This document shows positions 61,598-64,000 of a DNA stretch of 64,000 bases, piece after piece. The position numbers and the translations under genes were made by a program. Each line of letters opens with the position of its first letter. The stretch's first letter is position 1. The notes beneath the pieces are model-generated. The model made no database searches, was not told the origin of the DNA, and saw nothing but the letters and a program-made list of their open reading frames with translations. Source of the DNA: JADJPO01 sp963825645 (GTDB lineage Bacteria; Actinomycetota; Actinomycetes; Actinomycetales; Kineosporiaceae); assembly GCA_963825645.1 (NCBI GenBank), contig CAWGTT010000005.1, forward strand, positions 310,001-374,000, written 5' to 3'.

Positions 61598-64000
61598 GGG
61601 GTCTCTCGCACGACGCTGGACGTGATGGCGTCCCGACGGACCTTGTACCGGACCGGGACCCGTTCGGCGAGGGCGGCCACATGCGTGATCACGCCGACCA
61701 TCCGTTCCCCGTTCGCGAGGCCTTCCAACGTGGTCGCGACCACTTCGAGGGTGTCCGGGTCGAGCGTGCCGAAACCTTCGTCGAGGAAGATGGAATCCAG
61801 CCGGGTCGCGCCGGCAGCGGCCAGGGTGGACATATGCGCGGACAGGGCCAACGCCAACGCCAGACTCGCCTGGAACGTCTCCCCGCCGGACAGAGTCCGC
61901 ACCGAGCGTTTCGAGTCGGCGTCGGCGTGGTCGATGACGTAGAACTCGCCTTTGTCGTGGGTGAGGTCGAACTGTCCCCCGGACAGTTCCATCAGGCTTG
62001 CGGAAGCGTCCACGACCAGTGCGTCCAACGCGGCGGTTGCCAGCCACCGTTGGAAACGGTCAGCGCGCAGCAGATCGCCGAGCAGTTTCGCGACCTGCTG
62101 CTCCTTCTGGGCCTCGTCCCGGTCGCCGGAAAGGCGGGCGGCACGGTCGCGGCGCTCACCGATCTTCTCGGTCGCGGCGCGAGCCCGCTCCAGGGCAGCG
62201 GCGACCACCGGCAATGCCTGCCCAGCCAACTCGCCGTCAGGGACGTCCAGGCCGTGGTGGCTCATCTCGTCGGCCAATTGCGTACTGATCTGCCGGCGGG
62301 CCTGCCGGGCGTCATCGACTTGGGCTGCTGCGCCGGGGAGCGCGGCTGACAGGACCGCCGACTGGTCGCCGGCCCACCGGGTCAGTACGTTCCACGCCGC
62401 GAGGAGCCCCTCGTCGGGAAGTTCGGGGACGTCGAGCGCAACGAACGGGTCGCGGACCTTCCGCAGGCGAGCGAAGCCTGCGCTGATCTCCGCGGTCGCT
62501 TCCGCCAGGTTCACGCGAGCCTTCTCGTGGACTGTGCGAGCTGACAGCAGGACGGTGTCGGCCTGACGTTGGGCGGCTTCCAGCTGCGCGATGTGCGTCA
62601 GGAGTTCCTCGGCAGCAGCGTCCGTGGGGGCGCCGGCGAGCAGGTCGTCGAGTTCGGTCAGCCGTCGCGTCAGCTCGTCCAGCCGAGCCCGGGCCTGTTC
62701 GACGGCTTGCATGGCACGCTGCTGCGTGGCCCGGGCGTCGGAGACGTCTCGTTCACGGGCAGTGAAGGTGCCCTCAGCCTGGTGCAGCGCCGCCTCGGCC
62801 TGGGAGAGCTGGGCTTGAGCGGCCGTGAGGTGTTCCGTCTTTGCGGTGGCCTGCCCGTGCGCCCAGTCGGTCAGGGTGGTCCACGCGGTCAACAGGTCTG
62901 AGTCGTCGACGGCCGGAGCGCCGAGCGCAACGAGCGGGTCGCGTGCGGCCCGGACCGCTTCGCGGGCGGCAGCCTCGGCCGTCTCAACCCGTGTGAGGGC
63001 CTCAACGGCCTGCTTGGCCTGCTGCCGAGCCGTTTGCAGCGCCTGCCGTGCGGTACGGGCGGTGTCGTCCAGCGCCTGGAGGCTGCTCATCGCGTCGTCC
63101 ACGCCCGCGACGTCACGTGGACCATCAGGAATGGCGGCGAGCAGGCGGTCGATTTCGGTGTTCTCCGTGCTCACTGCACCAGCGGCTGCCGATTGCGCGA
63201 GTTGCCCGGCGACGTGGGCCTTCTGCGCCCCCGCGAGCTGGGCCTGTTCGGCCCTGAGCGTGGCTTCCGCGACGGCGACCTCGGGGGCGTCCAGCTGGGT
63301 CGGGAGGAGTGTCACGGCCTGATCGCAGACCGGGCACGGCTCCCCCGGGATCAGATGCGGCCGCAGGACGGCGGCCGCGTTGGCCTGGCGGGCGGCGTGG
63401 ACCGCGTCGGCGGCGGCCTTGACCCGCTCGGACGCGTCGGTCACCGCCCGCTCGGCGTCGCCGGCAGCGGTGCTCGCCTTCTCATAGGTTGCCTTCAAGG
63501 TTGGGATCCGGGCCTGCCTGTCGGCCAGTTGAGACAGCAGGTCACGTGCTCGCAGCAATACCGCCCGGTCCGGAGCGTCGCCGAGCGCGGTCTGGGCTGA
63601 CGTGTCCGCGTCTTCCGCTGCCACGACGTCGGTCTGCGTCCGGGTGGCGACGACCCGGGCGCGGCTGACCCGGTCGGCCAGGTGCACCACATCAGCTGGG
63701 AGAGCCGGGCCTGTGAGAAGGTCGCGTTCCTCCATGGCCTTCTGAACCTGGGAGTTAGCGGCGCCAGCCACCTCCCGCGCCCGAGCCAGGACGTTGCGGG
63801 CGGACTCCAGGGCAGTCTCGGCCGTAGCAACCTGGTCGTTGGTGGTAGTCGCGGCAGAGACCGCGCTGGAGTGGGCTTGGACGGCGGCCGGACGCTGCGC
63901 GGCTTTGGTCGCCCGTTCGGCGTGATGAGAGCGCGCCGCCTCCAGTGGCCCTCGGGCCGGGGCGTCCTGCAGCTCGCGACGGGCGAGCATGTCGCGTTCC
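61594..64000 (-). CDS. sbcC: SbcC/Rad50-like SMC ATPase (5' end beyond the window)
   Basis: At least 802 residues are visible and the frame runs off the right edge, so the N-terminal Walker A part is missing from view. Long Ala/Gln/Arg coiled coils flank the zinc-hook region RPHLIPGEPCPVCDQAVTLL (CxxC, near 63320-63350). The C-terminal lobe has SGGQFDLTHDKGEFYVIDHA, the signature TLSGGETFQASLALALALSA and Walker B with the D-loop DSIFLDEGFGTLDPDTLEVV. This is the SbcC partner of an SbcD nuclease, which normally precedes it. The stop overlaps the NurA-like start codon. Confidence 0.9.
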   Translation of the reverse strand, partial: ERDMLARRELQDAPARGPLEAARSHHAERATKAAQRPAAVQAHSSAVSAATTTNDQVATAETALESARNVLARAREVAGAANSQVQKAMEERDLLTGPALPADVVHLADRVSRARVVATRTQTDVVAAEDADTSAQTALGDAPDRAVLLRARDLLSQLADRQARIPTLKATYEKASTAAGDAERAVTDASERVKAAADAVHAARQANAAAVLRPHLIPGEPCPVCDQAVTLLPTQLDAPEVAVAEATLRAEQAQLAGAQKAHVAGQLAQSAAAGAVSTENTEIDRLLAAIPDGPRDVAGVDDAMSSLQALDDTARTARQALQTARQQAKQAVEALTRVETAEAAAREAVRAARDPLVALGAPAVDDSDLLTAWTTLTDWAHGQATAKTEHLTAAQAQLSQAEAALHQAEGTFTARERDVSDARATQQRAMQAVEQARARLDELTRRLTELDDLLAGAPTDAAAEELLTHIAQLEAAQRQADTVLLSARTVHEKARVNLAEATAEISAGFARLRKVRDPFVALDVPELPDEGLLAAWNVLTRWAGDQSAVLSAALPGAAAQVDDARQARRQISTQLADEMSHHGLDVPDGELAGQALPVVAAALERARAATEKIGERRDRAARLSGDRDEAQKEQQVAKLLGDLLRADRFQRWLATAALDALVVDASASLMELSGGQFDLTHDKGEFYVIDHADADSKRSVRTLSGGETFQASLALALALSAHMSTLAAAGATRLDSIFLDEGFGTLDPDTLEVVATTLEGLANGERMVGVITHVAALAERVPVRYKVRRDAITSSVVRETP

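Overview
This 64 kb window is GC-rich, gene-dense DNA from an actinobacterium. The evidence is the uniformly high GC, many GTG starts and overlapping ATGA/GTGA gene junctions, a mycothiol-type DsbA-like oxidoreductase, a group II truncated hemoglobin of the GlbO type, the Glu-type RpiB (GGSGNGEQ), a paired dynamin-like GTPase operon, Orn and an actinobacterial EttA. I cannot name the genus. No rRNA or CRISPR is present. Three tRNAs are seen: Arg-TCT, His-GTG and Lys-CTT.

Layout. (1) 0-13.4 kb is an accessory, decaying region. Intact genes are a DmdA-like tetrahydrofolate-dependent demethylase, a 4-OT tautomerase, a TPR-LuxR regulator, an SRPBCC protein, an ABM monooxygenase, an S9 peptidase and a GNAT acetyltransferase. 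They lie among many broken genes: UPF0158, a sugar-binding protein cut by an IS3 remnant, a GntR/membrane-protein operon with a hexanucleotide repeat, VOC, DUF1801, SMP-30, an SGNH hydrolase cut by an IS21 remnant, and a zinc-type oxidoreductase. (2) 13.5-20 kb holds an opine-type dehydrogenase, an amidase, two NAD(P)-binding proteins, a class C beta-lactamase-like hydrolase, and remnants of LtrA and an AraC regulator. (3) 19.9-54.6 kb is stable core chromosome without a visible frameshift: phasin-like granule proteins with an XRE regulator, AroQ with a chorismate-lyase-like protein, RpiB, DsbA-like protein, PepN, MalQ, prolyl oligopeptidase, MscS, GlbO, two thioesterases, EttA, FumC, GH13 glucosidase, a cobD-cobT-cobA operon, SSB, the dynamin pair, PrsW, Orn, PPDK and an EEP-family hydrolase. 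(4) From 54.76 kb, tRNA-Lys is followed by a tyrosine integrase (frameshifted), an excisionase and small decayed cargo genes. Among the cargo is a truncated multicopper-oxidase-like gene behind a CsoR-like operator. This looks like an integrated element using tRNA-Lys. Beyond it lie a HIRAN-DUF2510 protein and a translationally coupled SbcC-NurA pair that runs off the right edge.

How genes work together. The phasin genes and the XRE regulator share an ACTATAT-type motif and may form a storage-granule regulon. cobD, cobT and cobA are tightly overlapped and cover late corrinoid assembly plus the uroporphyrinogen III branch point. FumC, PPDK, MalQ, GH13 and RpiB serve central carbon metabolism. 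SbcC-NurA is a DNA end-processing module. With the neighbouring HIRAN protein it is the best candidate in this window for an incompletely described DNA repair or defence system.

Frameshifts and stops cluster at 2-13.4 kb and 55.9-58.7 kb and are absent from about 20-54.6 kb. This argues for real decay of accessory DNA rather than random sequencing error, but raw reads would be needed to settle it.
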